Assembly (NCBI GenBank): GCA_905221605.1
Contig: CAJNDS010000725.1
Location: 17,501-80,133, forward strand
From: Symbiodinium natans
Taxonomy: Eukaryota > Sar > Dinophyceae > Suessiales > Symbiodiniaceae
Direction: 5' to 3'
DNA length: 62,633 bases
Position 1 is the first letter of the stretch. The number at the start of each line of letters is the position of its first letter. The position numbers were made by a program, and so were the translations under genes. The notes below the pieces were generated by a model. The model searched no databases and had not been told where the DNA came from. It was given only the letters and a program-made list of their open reading frames with translations. This document shows, piece after piece, positions 11,301 through 20,935 of this stretch.

Positions 11301-14300
11301 GTCGCCCTATCCTAGGAAGTTTAGGGGCCTTATAAACTACCAATTGCTTAAGAACCCCGGAAAATTAGAAAATAACATTCCCTACATTACCCTTATTCCT
11401 TAAGGGTAATATAGGGAAGATTGCTATTTATTCTTTTGGGGTTCTTAAGCAAATAGCAGTAAGACTCAGACCTTTATGGCTTAGTAAGGACTCTTCGGGG
11501 ATTCTAAGAGTGGCAAAAACAATCAAAATCTGCTCAAACCTACCCCCTGAAGCCTGGTGTTCACAACGAAGATCGGCACGCTGGCCTCTTGGATCATGCG
11601 CTTCAAGTCTGCAGCCGCGGTCATCGCCGCGTTTCGAAGCTGGGCCGCCTCGGTCGCGTCGGCGGACCTCCTGGAGGCTGTCCTTGCTGTTGGTTAGTAG
11701 GGAATGGGGGGGAATAAGGTACCCTAAACCTGAAAAAACCCTATATACCCTTTAACGGATTCTACATGGTGCCTTATTCTATAGAATACTAACCAACAGT
11801 AAGTGTCAAGACCACAGAGTGAGTCATCTTCGCCGAGATGTCCAAGAAGGTGTACAGCTCCTTCCAGGGGGAGAAGGGTTTAGGGTTTCGGGTTTAGGGT
11901 TTTCGGGTTTACAGCTCCTGCTCCCGTGTGCTCGAGACCAAGTCCAAGACGGCAAGCAGGTAGACGCCTCCGTAGATCGCAAAGACAAAGACCTGCGCTA
12001 GGAGCAGGTGCCCGGCCCAACTTACAGCGCCCGCTTTCCTTAGTTGCTGAGTTCATAAGCCCCAAAAACAAGTGTCCTCTTTTAGTTCTGTAGGGGATTA
12101 TGGTATCCCAAAAAGATGTCAAGTGTGCTCACTCAGCTATTAAGTTTCTGGTAGGCGAAGAACAGCGCGACCTGCTCCAAGGTTGCCACGAAGTAGGCAG
12201 AGAAGGAAGCCTTGTCAGGGTTTAGGGTTTAGGGTTTAGGGTTTAGGGTTTAGGGTTTAGGGTTTAGGGTTTAGGGTTTAGGGTTTAGGGTTTAGGGTTT
12301 AGGGTTTAGGGTTTAGGGTTTAGGGTTTAGGGTTTAGGGTTTAGGGTTTAGGGCTTTGGGCTTTGGGTTTTTGGGTTTAGGGTCAGTAACCATCTTATGA
12401 CAAGGGCACCCTTTTGGGGGGTTGGCTACTTTACAAGGGAGCCTTGAAGGCAAAAAAAAGAGGAAACAGTAGGGTATGACTGGGCTACCCCAAGAAGCAG
12501 AGATGAGCAGCCATCTCAAGAGGTGGTCATCCACCACCAGCGCGAGCCAAGAGGCAAAGATGTAGGCGATGGTGAGCCTGGCAGAGGCCGCCAGGGGCAT
12601 CTCGCCGAAGGCCCGCACTGCGTTCTCAGAGCTTGCCAGCACTCCACGCATCCTTGGTGGCCCAGTTCCCCTACACCCTAAACCCTAAACCCTAAACCCT
12701 AAACCCTAAACCCTAAACCCTAAACCCTAAACCCTAAACCCTAAACCCTAAACCCCTTTTGTGGGGTGCTTTAGAAGGGAGCCCTAAAGAAGCTGAAGCC
12801 GTAGCCGCCCAGTACCCATCTCGTCATTTTGGGGGTACCCTTTCGTGGGGTTCGTTACTTTAGAAGGGAAACCTTGAACTCTAAAATCGGCAACGGGTGC
12901 CACTCAGCTACCACTAGCCCTAAACCCTAAACCCTAAACCCTACACCCTACACCCTACACCCTAAACCCTAAACCCTAAACCCCAAACCCTAAACCCTAA
13001 CAGGGCACCACTTTTGCTACCAAGCATCACTGCGCTCCAAGAGGACCCACAGTTATCCGTCCTTTGGTGTACGTCTCCATCGCTCTGGCTGCTCATCCAG
13101 TTCCTTCGACGGCCCTTAAAACCCTCTGAAAAATATTCCGAGGTGTGATCCGCTTGAACCCTACAAGGGAAAAGATGAAACATTCCCAAAGATGATCCTC
13201 TGAACCCCTGCGAGAGAAAATACGAAGTATTCCTAAACATCATCCTCCTAATGTAAAAAACCCTACAAGGAAAAAGAGAAAATGGTCACTCAAGATGATC
13301 CTCTGACAAACACCATAAGGGCGGCAAGCGAAAGAAAATCCCAAAGGGCCTGCCACGGTTCTGAGCAGCGTGGCAAGGTGCTGTCTTCGCATGTGCTCCA
13401 CCAGACACCAGCATGAGCAGCGGAACATTGAGGCTCCACTGCAAATACCGGATCGTATACACCGGCCGCGGTCCCCCGTAGCAAAGCATGTCCTAGGATA
13501 GTGCTTAAGACCCTTTGAAAAAGACATCTTTGGGTATGATCCTCTTAAACACCATGAAGGGGAAAGGTATCAATGTCCCAAGGGCCTACCTAGTGTCTGA
13601 GTGCACCATGAAGTCGCCCGACGAGCGCATGAGTAAGTACGAGAGCAGGAGCTGCAAGTAGATCTGGAGCATCATGATGGTTTCCGTCCCCATGCTGGCG
13701 GATCTGACATTAAAGCCTTAGGCGCTGAATACCCTGGCCCCAAAAAAAGGTGAGTCTTTTGCTTGTAATCGGATCCTCACGTGACCAGAAAAGTTATGTT
13801 ACCTCCCCAGCCCCTGAGCCCTAAACTCGAAACCCTCTGAGAAGCGCCCTAAACCCTAAACCCTAAACCCTAAACCCTAAACCCTAAACCCTAAACCCTA
13901 AACCCTAAACCCTAAACCCTAAACCCCTGAGCCCTAGACTCTAAACCCTCTGAGAAGCGCCCACACAGCAGGTTCACCCCTTCAAAGATCGCCGCAGCTC
14001 CTGACACATTGATGGCCGTCGTGAAGCTCTTAAAGATCGCCTTACTTCTTCAGTAAGCAAAAGGGGGGGAAAAAGGTTTAGGGAAAAAGGTTTAGGGGTT
14101 TAGGGTCTGTGATTCCTGCAAAAAAAAAGGAAACCCAAAACAGTTTAGAGTTCAGATGTTGGCAAAGCAAGTGGCCGCCCTGCTGAGGATGTCTTCTGTA
14201 GTCCACCTGGATGCGACGTTGGCATAGAAGGCAGCGCAGATGCAGAAGAAACACACGAAAGCCGTGGAGACGTCATTCCACCTCGCGCAAAGCACAAGCA

Positions 14301-14325
14301 GCTTCTGCCATTGTTCGGCCTTCAT
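5358..14325 (-). CDS. Rhodopsin-PAS-histidine kinase-receiver fusion protein, 26 exons
   Basis: Predicted light-sensing hybrid histidine kinase, 1243 aa, reading from 14325 to the TAG at 5358. Exons: 14325-14164, 14040-13959, 13716-13598, 13492-13362, 13103-13029, 12652-12499, 12210-12149, 12038-11918, 11860-11808, 11682-11554, 11163-11092, 10940-10895, 10718-10654, 10496-10429, 10254-10190, 9787-9495, 9384-8017, 7909-7827, 7702-7635, 7522-7431, 7222-7177, 6837-6739, 6228-6134, 5881-5832, 5707-5642, 5425-5358; all phases close. Helix C has IRYLQWSLNVPLL (Arg136, Gln139 at the usual counterion site). Helix G has FLDISAKM (Asp309 and retinal Lys313). Two PAS regions follow, ending in CIGQDITD and YIGQDVTE. 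The kinase has H-box MMSHELKSPLHG (His619), N-box VSNAIKF, DTGIGIS and GLGMGLAL. The receiver has SVDDD and FVKKPF, but LILLEVMTP puts Glu983 at the phospho-acceptor site. A charged coiled-coil tail ends the protein. The rhodopsin and kinase families are clear; light sensing is inferred. The first ATG is chosen by context and phase; an upstream exon is possible. Confidence 0.85.
5708..5831 (-). mobile_element. CTAGCTCATGGTTGGG-family introner, GC-AG
   Basis: Ends CTAGTTCATGGTTGGG and CCCAACTGTGACAAAG, target duplication GCAA, short TTTAGGG tract inside. Relatives: 10941-11091 and 31862-32009. Confidence 0.8.
5882..6133 (-). mobile_element. Introner, GA-AG, with CCCTAAA array
   Basis: Target duplication GAAC; splicing gives ADIVKN|INRLEESV. 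Ends match 31330-31545 in the methylesterase gene (target duplication GTTC). Confidence 0.8.
6229..6738 (-). repeat. Kinase-gene intron filled by telomere variants
   Basis: GT-AG intron between exons 22 and 23: TTTGGGGG, TTTAGGGG and related units (6246-6536), a short unique stretch, then CCCTAAA (6632-6725), so the two halves face each other. Confidence 0.9.
7223..7430 (-). mobile_element. TTGGTAGCC-family introner in coiled-coil region
   Basis: TIRs CTTGGTAGCCGAGG and CTGGGCTACCAAG. GA-AG intron; the target duplication has decayed (GAAA against GGAG). An inner AT-rich stretch and G-run are present. Confidence 0.75.
7523..7634 (-). mobile_element. Introner with GGTGGA target duplication
   Basis: TIR CTAGGGGCGGAATACC against GTTAACTACAAAGACCCTGAG. 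Six flanking bases (minus GGTGGA) are repeated on both sides. GT-AG splicing joins KSRGE to VDEPVF. Confidence 0.85.
7703..7826 (-). mobile_element. TTGGTAGCC-family introner
   Basis: Ends TTCGTAGCCCAGCAACC and CTGGACTACCAA. GC-AG intron with near duplication GCAA/GTAA, joining ARLELHC to the tail. Confidence 0.75.
7910..8016 (-). mobile_element. Introner, GA-AG intron in the kinase receiver
   Basis: Intron between exons 17 and 18 with target duplication GAGA on both sides. Splicing gives DTIT|RCLKLGANDF, exactly the receiver pattern. Left end CTTAGTTGTCCAGTAACC. Confidence 0.85.
9385..9494 (-). mobile_element. Introner, GC-AG intron before the kinase domain
   Basis: Same family as 7910-8016: left end CTTGGCGCCAGTATCC, right end GGTAGCC. 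Target duplication GCAA on both sides; the join gives LELTLQGLNSKQVTL at the end of the second PAS region. Confidence 0.8.
10497..10653 (-). mobile_element. CTTAGTTGCTGAGT-family introner, GT-AG
   Basis: Same ends as 12039-12148 with a CCCTAAA array inside. Target duplication GTTC; similarity continues to 12 bp (GTTCCCSAAGCAG), so the duplication may be longer. Confidence 0.8.
10719..10894 (-). mobile_element. GTTGGTGAGTAG-TIR introner, GA-AG
   Basis: CTACTCACCAAC at the right, GTTGGTGAGTAG at the left. Target duplication GAGA; splicing restores TTWQEIAVELL in the first PAS region. A TTTAGGG tract is inside. Confidence 0.8.
11336..11456 (+). mobile_element. TTGCTTAAGAACCCC inverted-repeat element
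   Basis: TIRs TACCAATTGCTTAAGAACCC and GGGTTCTTAAGCAAATAG enclose a further palindrome (ACCCTTATTCCTTAAGGGT). It lies nested in the intron 11164-11553. Relatives at 26-200 and 31139-31262. Confidence 0.8.
11683..11807 (-). mobile_element. Introner with 17-bp TIRs, GA-AG
   Basis: TIR CTTGCTGTTGGTTAGTA at the left and its complement at the right with one difference, target duplication GACA. A relative with TIR GTTGGTGAGTAG occupies 10719-10894. Confidence 0.85.
11861..11917 (-). repeat. 57-bp intron made of telomere-like repeat
   Basis: Intron 8 of the kinase gene: almost only degenerate TTTAGGG, flanked by the 10-bp duplication TACAGCTCCT (11853-11862, 11910-11919). Only a GA-AG splice works and gives REQ|ELYTFLD of helix G. 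Confidence 0.85.
12039..12148 (-). mobile_element. CTTAGTTGCTGAGT-family introner, GA-AG
   Basis: TIRs CTTAGTTGCTGAGTTCA and CTCAGCTATTAAG, target duplication GAAA. No telomere repeat inside, so this is a clean example of the family (110 bp). Confidence 0.85.
12211..12498 (-). mobile_element. Introner plus TTTAGGG array, GC-AG intron
   Basis: Target duplication GCTT on both sides; splicing joins WLLISA to SFSAYF across helix E. A homogeneous TTTAGGG array (about 12216-12352) lies between one duplication and the element end. Confidence 0.8.
12653..13028 (-). mobile_element. TTGGTAGCC-family introner carrying telomere arrays
   Basis: TIRs CTTGGTGGCCCAG and TTTGCTACCAAG, target duplication GATG (GA-AG). 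Two CCCTAAA arrays (12670-12755 and 12917-13005) sit inside the element. Confidence 0.8.
13104..13361 (-). mobile_element. Compound CTAGGATAGTGCTTAAG-family introner
   Basis: Perfect GAAC target duplication. Internal units (motif GATCCTCTGA) recur about three times, suggesting tandem growth of the element. Confidence 0.75.
13493..13597 (-). mobile_element. CTAGGATAGTGCTTAAG-family introner, GA-AG
   Basis: 105-bp intron with perfect GACA target duplication just before rhodopsin helix C. Related elements are at 13104-13361 (GAAC), 32309-32483 and 5426-5641 (GTGA). Confidence 0.85.
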
Positions 14326-14956
14326 GGCTCGCAGCAATGCTGCGTCACGCGATGCTTGGGGTTTTGGGGTTTGGGGTTTGGGGTTTGGGGTTTCGGGTTT
14401 AGGGTTTAGGGTTTGGGGTGTAGGGTTTAGGATTTAGGGATGTTTGGGTGGAGTTGTCGCTCAACACGAAACCAGAAACTGCTGGAACACTGCAACTCCG
14501 TAGCTAAACAAGTTGTTGCATCAAAGATCGTGGGCCATGCTGCACCTGGCTTGTATGTTCCAGGGACGCTCGTTTTCTTGTTTCCGGGTGGGGACGCGCG
14601 CGGGGGGGGGGGGGGGGGGTTTCCAACTGAGGGCTTATCAACGGGAACACCCCAAACGCTTTCCCCCTAAACGCTTAGGGCTTAGGGAGTAGGGCTTGGG
14701 GCTTGGGGCTTGGGGCTTGGGGCTTGGGGCTTGAGGCTTAGGGTTAACCCTAAACCCCAACGTCTTGGAGCTAGGGAACGAAAGGCTCCGAAGAATAATC
14801 CGGCTGGTAATGTAGGTGGCTCTCTGTTGTAGAGGGGTCAGGGTTTGGGGTCTGGGTTTAGGCTAATTAGTAACAGAGCAAGTCGGAGGCTAAGTTGGTT
14901 GCATGAGTTATTTCCACTTAGGTACTTTCCATGAACTATTTCCACTACAATACTCA

Positions 14957-15075
14957 TCTCGACTCGGGAGTACAAAAGGGTGCACTTTTATGGTTTTAAG
15001 GGGATTATAACGGAACCCCAACCTTAAAAAAAGGAAAAAAGGGCCTACTCCCGGTCCGAGACTCATGTTTCCCAG
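14957..15075 (+). mobile_element. CTCGACTCGGGAGTA inverted-repeat element, 6-bp TSD
   Basis: Ends CTCGACTCGGGAGTACAAAAG and its counterpart CTACTCCCGGTCCGAG, flanked by ACTCAT on both sides. Neither frame next to it could be assigned. Confidence 0.7.
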
Positions 15076-15288
15076 GGACCCCATCCTAAAAACCTGGTCC
15101 CGGCATGAAAGAAGCAGAGGACAGAGGACAGATCTTGCTAGGAAATCTCTTCGCATGGTATACCCTTAAACCCTAAACCCTAAACCCTAAACCCTCAACC
15201 CTAATTTTCACGACAGCGTGGCAGACAGCGGCTTAAGCTAAGCCTCTTGAGAGTGGAGAAACATTCGTGGCAGTCTTAGGGGGCTTAG

Positions 15289-15510
15289 GGTTTAGGGTTA
15301 GGGTTTAGGGTTTAGCTTCTGTAGGGTTTAGGCTTTAGCTTCTGTAGGGTTTAGGGTTTAGCTTCTGTAGGGTTTAGGGTTTAGGGTTTAGGGTTTAGGG
15401 TTTAGGGTTTAGGGTTTAGGGTTTAGGGTTTAGGGTTTAGGGTTTAGGGTTTAGGGTTTAGGGTTTAGGGTTTAGGGTTTAGGGTTTAGGGTCTAGGGTC
15501 TCGGGTCTAG
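15289..15510 (+). repeat. TTTAGGG array with interposed TAGCTTCTG units
   Basis: The left part mixes GGGTTTAGCTTCTGTAGG units; the right part is homogeneous. Confidence 0.85.
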
Positions 15511-15531
15511 GGTCTGGGGTGGAAGGACCCG

Positions 15532-15612
15532 CTCCTTCAGCTTCTCGCCATTTACAGCGATGATGTGGTCCCCACTCACGACCTTCTTCGCGCTCTTCGC
15601 ATTCCAGTCCGC
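15532..15612 (-). CDS. PDZ-domain exon (second half of a PDZ)
   Basis: Reads GAGLFADWNAKSAKKV then SGDHIIAVNGEKLKERV, the GL-ADWN / GD-I-VNG core of the PDZ-like domains that are abundant in dinoflagellate proteins. It probably completes the domain begun at 20822-20920. Confidence 0.65.
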
Positions 15613-16374
15613 GAACAAGCCTGCACCGAGATCTTCTTAGTGTTTAGGGTTTAGGGTTTAGAAGGTTTAGAAGGCTTAGAAGGTTCAGAAGGTTTAGAAA
15701 GTTTAGAAGGTTTAGAAGGTTTAGAAGGTTTAGAAGGTTTAGAGGTTTTTTTTGCCACCCGCCTAGCTGACACTCAGGCCACGTTGCAGGGACTAGCTCC
15801 GGAAATAGTGTGTTGTAGGAGAAAAATGCCTTTAAAGCCAGCATTGTAAGGGGAAAAGGGATCATACGGGGATCATCGTAGGGAAGGAAAGTACAGTAAG
15901 GTTAAACAAAGACAAAGGAATTGATCCCCTTCAGATCCCCTCTCAGAAAGAAAGGCCCATCTGTCCCATCTCCAAGGCTTCGGGCGCCAATCATTTTGTA
16001 CATCTTTCACTGACCAGCGAAACACCGCGCAGGGTTTAGGGTTTAGGGTTTAGAGTTGAGGGTTTAGGGTTTAGGGTGTAGGGCTTAGGGCCCGCCCTAT
16101 TAAAGGATTCAGAATGGAAGTAGCAAGCCCACACCTGTCACAGCGCCTCGCAGCTATGTGCAAGAAACCTACGAAGTAACTGGAGTTCGTGCCAAAGAGC
16201 TGGCCTGTGAGCTCGTCACGTCTGGTTACGTATATGCAAACCCGAAGCCAGGAAACGGGCATCAGGACACTGGTGTCCAAAATATCAGCACGCAGCACCA
16301 TTTAGGTTTCTGGGGAGCCCGGTCGCCACTACGAATGCGGCAATTGCCGAAAATGGGCGCTGAAAAGGCCCATA

Positions 16375-16620
16375 CTTCAGAACCCTTTAAAGGAGGTAAG
16401 GGAACATAGTAAGGGACCACGCAACATGCCCTTCTAAACATCTATGTAATGAGCCCTTTAAAGAAGGTAAGGGACCATATTAAGGGGCCATGTAACTACC
16501 CGAATAAACATCTAATCAAAACAATTGCCCGTTCAAGAAGGCAAATTACAATAAGCCCTTTAAAGAAGGTAAGGGACCATATTCAAGTACAATAAACCCT
16601 TTAAGGAAGGTAAGGGACCT
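16375..16620 (+). repeat. CCCTTTAAAGAAGGTAAGGG tandem repeat
   Basis: Four diverged copies of about 60 bp (AAGGTAAGGGACCATA). Confidence 0.75.
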
Positions 16621-16989
16621 AAACCCTAAACCCTAAACCCTAATTGCTGGAGGCTGGACACACCTCAATGCAGACATGCCGATGAGTGTCCACTGTGTGT
16701 CCACTTAGGGTTTAAACCCTAAACCCTAAACCCTAAACCCTAAACCCTAAACCCTAAACCCTAAACCCTAAACTGAGTGAGCCCGGGGCCGTCGAGCAGG
16801 GCGAACGCACCGAAGCCGGCAGGCGAGGTAGCTCCGGAGCCAGAAGCCCTCCGGCGGGCGACGGAGCTCCAGTCCCGCAGGCAGCTGCGGGCTGCGCGGT
16901 GGACCCGGCAGGTCGCTGGCGAGAAACCCGTCAGGTTGCCCTACAATAAGAGACCCCAAACCTTCGGGTAAAACATCGCAACCTCTTGC

Positions 16990-17670
16990 CGGGAGGCCCC
17001 TGCCTGCCTGGGAGGCCCCTGCCTGGGAGGCCCCTGCCTCTGGGAGGCCCCCCTGCCTGGGAGGCCCCCCTGCCGGGGAGGGGTGCCTGGGAGGCCCCTG
17101 CCTGGGAGGCCCCTGCCTAGGAAGCCCCAGGAGGCCCCTGCCTGGGAGGCCCTGCCTGGAAGGCCCCTGCCAAGCCCTGGCTGGGAGGCCCCTGCCCTGC
17201 CTGGAGGCCCCTGCCTAGGAAGCCCCTGCCTGGGAGCCCTGCCCTGCCTGAGGTTCCTGCCTTCAGGCCCTGTGTGGGAGGCCCCTTGTGGCTGCTTGGG
17301 AGCCCCCTGCCGGGGAGGCCCCTGTGCTTTGGCGGGCCCCTGTTTAGGAGGCCCTGTCTGGGAGGCCCCCTCCTGGGAGGGCCCTGCCTGGAAGCCCCTC
17401 CCTGTAGGCCCTGCCTGGGAGCAGGGGCCTTGTTGCTGGAAGGCCCGGGAGGCCCCTGCCTAGGAGGCCCCTGGCTGGCCCCTGCCTAGGAGGCCCTGTT
17501 TGGGGTGCTGTAGGCCCCTGCCTGGGAGGCCCCTGCCTGGGAGGCCAAGGCCCCTGCCTAAAAGACCCCAGTCGCTGGCTGGGCCCCTGCCTAGGAGGCC
17601 TCTGCCTGGGAGCTGCCTGGGAGCCTTGCCTGGGAGGCCTGGAAGGCCCCTGCCTGACTCTGGCCTTGGC
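16990..17670 (+). repeat. GGGAGGCCCCTGCCT minisatellite
   Basis: About 680 bp of a 15-16-bp GC-rich unit, open on both strands without coding meaning. Confidence 0.9.
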
Positions 17671-17689
17671 TTTGGTCTGAGGATTTTTG

Positions 17690-18210
17690 CAAGGGATCCA
17701 GATCCCCAGCCAGGACGCAGCATGCAAGGGCGAAGGCGGCAGCCAGCCCCAAGCCCAAACCTTCAGTTTTGAAGTTTTAGCTGGGAGGTTGTGGCCCCCT
17801 GCCTGGGGCTGGATCTGCTTACCCTGCCTGAAAAACAAGCCTTGGCCTGAGGTGCCTGGCCCTTTCAAGCTAGGGATCCAGATCCCCAACAAGACGCAGC
17901 ATCACCAAGGGCGAAGGCGGCAGCCAGCCCCAAGCCCAAACCTTTGGGTTTTTCACTTTTAGAATGATTCACAAGGCCACCACGACTCCAACAAGGTCCA
18001 GCTGCAGCATCAGCGAAAGCGAAGGCAGCAGCAACCGCCCATCCCACCCCTTTGACTTCAGGGCGCAAAGGCGGCAGCCTCGAATGAGGCAAACTTCTCA
18101 TTTCACGCCCTTCCAAGCAAGTTTTCCAACCCCCGCCCAACACGCAGCATCACAGAGGGCGAAGGCGGCAGCCAACCCCAAGCCCAAACCTCTGACTTTT
18201 GGCTCTCCCA
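17690..18210 (+). repeat. Tandem repeat, about 120-180-bp unit, 4 copies
   Basis: Shared core GGGCGAAGGCGGCAGCCA followed by CCCCAAGCCCAAACC. Copies start near 17693, 17873, 17985 and 18110. Confidence 0.8.
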
Positions 18211-18465
18211 GCAGCCCTCGACTGATAGACATCTCCCTTGCAATGCCTAGGGGCTGCGAGCTTCAGGGTAGTTGATCGGCATCGATGCCGAGCTTCTAAA
18301 CCCAACCAATAGACAAGAGAAAAATAGCAAAAGCACGATCAGAGTTCAAAAGAACCCTAAACCCGTAAAGGTTAAGGCGAGGGTGGAGCGCCAGCGGGGG
18401 TGGGCTTATGCAACTCGGGGCGCGCGCCTGGGTGCTTTCAGCACCAGCGCGCCCACTCATTGAGA

Positions 18466-19160
18466 CACCCTAAACCCTAAACCCTAAACCCTAAACCCTA
18501 AACCCTAAACCCTAAACCCTAAACCCTAAACCCTAAACCCTAAACCCTAAACCCTAAACCCTAAAGCCCAGCGCTGGGGAGCCCCTTTGGGCTGACGTGA
18601 TGCAGCTGCGCGCTCCTTCAGCCCAACTGCCCCTCTGCACAGGAACTTCGTTTAGTTTGGCACGCTACCTCAGAAACCCTAAACCCTAAACCCTAAACCC
18701 TAAACCCTAAACCCTAAACCCTAAACCTAAACCCTAAACCCTAAACCCTAAACCCTAAACCCTAAACCCTAAACCCTAAACCCTAAACCCTAAACCCTAA
18801 ACCCTAAACCCTAAACCCTAAACCCTAAACCCTAAACCTAGCCCCTTCAACCCTAAACCTGTAACTACCCCAAGGCATGTGGGAGCCCCGAAGTGTCGGA
18901 GCCCGGCCTTCACCGCTCACCGCGTCGATTTGAATCCTTAGAAGCTGAGGCTCTTTTAGGGTTTAGGGTTTAGGGTTTAGGGTTTAGGGTTTAGGGTTTA
19001 GGGTTTAGGGTTTAGGGTTTAGGGTTTAGGGTTTAGGGTTTAGGGTTTAGGGTTTAGGGTTTAGGGTTTAGGGTTTAACCTTAGGGCTTCGGGCTTAGGG
19101 CTTAGGGCTTAGGGCTTAGGGCTTAGGGTTTAGGGTTTAGGGTTTAGGGTTTATGGTTTA
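18466..19160. repeat. Cluster of opposing CCCTAAA and TTTAGGG arrays
   Basis: CCCTAAA at 18466-18565 and 18674-18837, then TTTAGGG at 18956-19075 changing to CTTAGGG and back. The arrays face each other across unique GC-rich sequence (18840-18955). Confidence 0.9.
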
Positions 19161-19734
19161 TTGCTTCGCCGGTCTTCGGGGAAGGGTGTAATTAAGGCTT
19201 AGGGGCTTAGCGGCTTCGGGGCTTAGGGGCTTAGAGGCTTGGGGCATAGGGCGTAGGGTTTAGCATGCCCATGATGAACATGGGCGAGGATATCAGCCCA
19301 TGATGTGTGACGAACCTGAACGATCTGAACGCCCTAATCCCTAAACCCCGGAAACCCCTTAGACCCCCGAAACCCTACAACCCGAGAGGCCCATGCCCCG
19401 CTATGCCCGCAACTTGTCCTGCGAAACCCGATGTAACCAGCAGAATCCTCCTTCTTTTTAACCCTCTAAATCCCAAACCCTCAACCCTAAACCCTCAACC
19501 CGAACTCGTAAGCCCCCTAAACCCTAAACGCTAACTCCTTAGCCCCTAAACCCTAAACCTACACCCTATAAACCCCAGCTCCTAAGCCCCTAAACCCTAC
19601 AAACCCGAACTCCTAGGCCCCTAAGCCCCTATAAACTCGAACTCCTAAGCCCCTAAGCCCTAACTCCTCAGCCCCAAAACCTCCAACCCTTGAAACCTGA
19701 AACCCTAAACCCTAAACCCTAAACCCTAATCCCT

Positions 19735-19800
19735 TTGAGGGCGTCTTCCATCGAGACAAGCAGCCCTGACGAGCTTCCCTCCATGCAGCCGGGGGTTGGC
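19735..19800 (-). CDS. PDZ-gene exon (middle part)
   Basis: Open minus segment MEGSSSGLLVSMEDALK. Its place between 20.9 and 15.6 kb fits the linker of a PDZ domain before the GL-ADWN motif. Short, so assignment is by context. Confidence 0.35.
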
Positions 19801-20821
19801 AGGCTTAGGGTGTGGGGTTTAGGGTTTAGGGTTTAGGGTTTAGAGTTTAGGGTTTGGGGTTTGGGGTTTAGGGTTTAGGGTTGGGGGCTTAAGGTTTTGG
19901 GCTTGGGGTTTGGTGGTCGTTGGGTTTGGAGGGCTTAGGACTCAGTAGGATTCAGGGTGCACGGCGTAGAGGTTCAGAGCCTCGGAATTTAGGGTGTAGG
20001 GTTTAGGGTTTAGGGTTTAGGGTTTGCGGAAGTCAGATTAGGCCCCATGCTCCGCGCACAGAAGGGTTCAAGGGGTTTTGAAGAGTTCCGGGCAGGTGGG
20101 TCGGGGCGCTTCAGGTCCTAGCTTTGAGACAGGGTTTAACGTGTTTAGGGTTTAGGGTCAAGTTTGGGGTACTTCGTTCAGGGTTTAGGGTTTAGGGGTA
20201 CTTCTTTTAGGGTGTAGGGTTATGGTACAGGGCTTAGGGGTTATGGTACTTCCTTTGGGGTACACATATGCGCAAAGAGGGAAGGAAGCTGTGGGGTGGG
20301 GGAGGGAGGCGTGAGTTGGTTGAAAAGGGTTTAGGGTTTAGGGTTTAGGGTTTAGGGTTTAGGGTTTAGGGTTTAGGGTTTAGGGTTTAGGGTTTAGGGT
20401 TCGGGTTTAGGGTTCTCGGGTTTAGGGTTTAGGGCTTTGGGTGTTTTTCGGTGTTAAGGTTCGAGAGAACCCTTTGTAACTTGGTAATACCGGACTCCAC
20501 GTCCAAGTTTCCTGCGCGGGGATCTCACATGGAATAGCAAATGGGACCATACGCTACCGTATCCTCGTAGCAAGTCGTCCCTTTTGCAACTGGCTTGCAA
20601 AGTCACGCCAGTCCCTAAACCCTAAACGCTAAGCCCTAAACCCTAAACCCTAAACCCTATTAAGGGCTTAAGCCCCCGACACCCTCATGGGTGGTTATAA
20701 GCAAGGTTTTAAGTACCCGAAAAAAGGGTCATAGGTAGAGCTTCCATAATTACAAAAAGAAATCCCTACTTCACCCCTAAGCCCCTTTTGTTGAAACCCT
20801 TCAGGGCCTTGAACGTAAGCC

Positions 20822-20920
20822 TTGCGCCAAGGGTGCTCTTCTCTTGCCGCTGCACCGTCACCTTTTCCGGCGCCAGGGCCCGGGCAAAAACACGTTCAGC
20901 GTTGAATTCGGGCTTCGGGG
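20822..20920 (-). CDS. PDZ-gene exon (first strands of a PDZ)
   Basis: Reads FNAERVFARALAPEKVTVQ then RQEKSTLGARLT, where VTVQRQ-STLGARL resembles the first strand and carboxylate-binding loop of a PDZ-type domain. Telomere repeats bound it on the right. Confidence 0.5.
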
Positions 20921-20935
20921 GCTGTCAGAGTTCAG

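Noticed and set aside
17083-17892. Pro/Gly/Leu-rich frames over the GC-rich arrays
   Set aside because: Both strands are open because the repeat unit has no stops.
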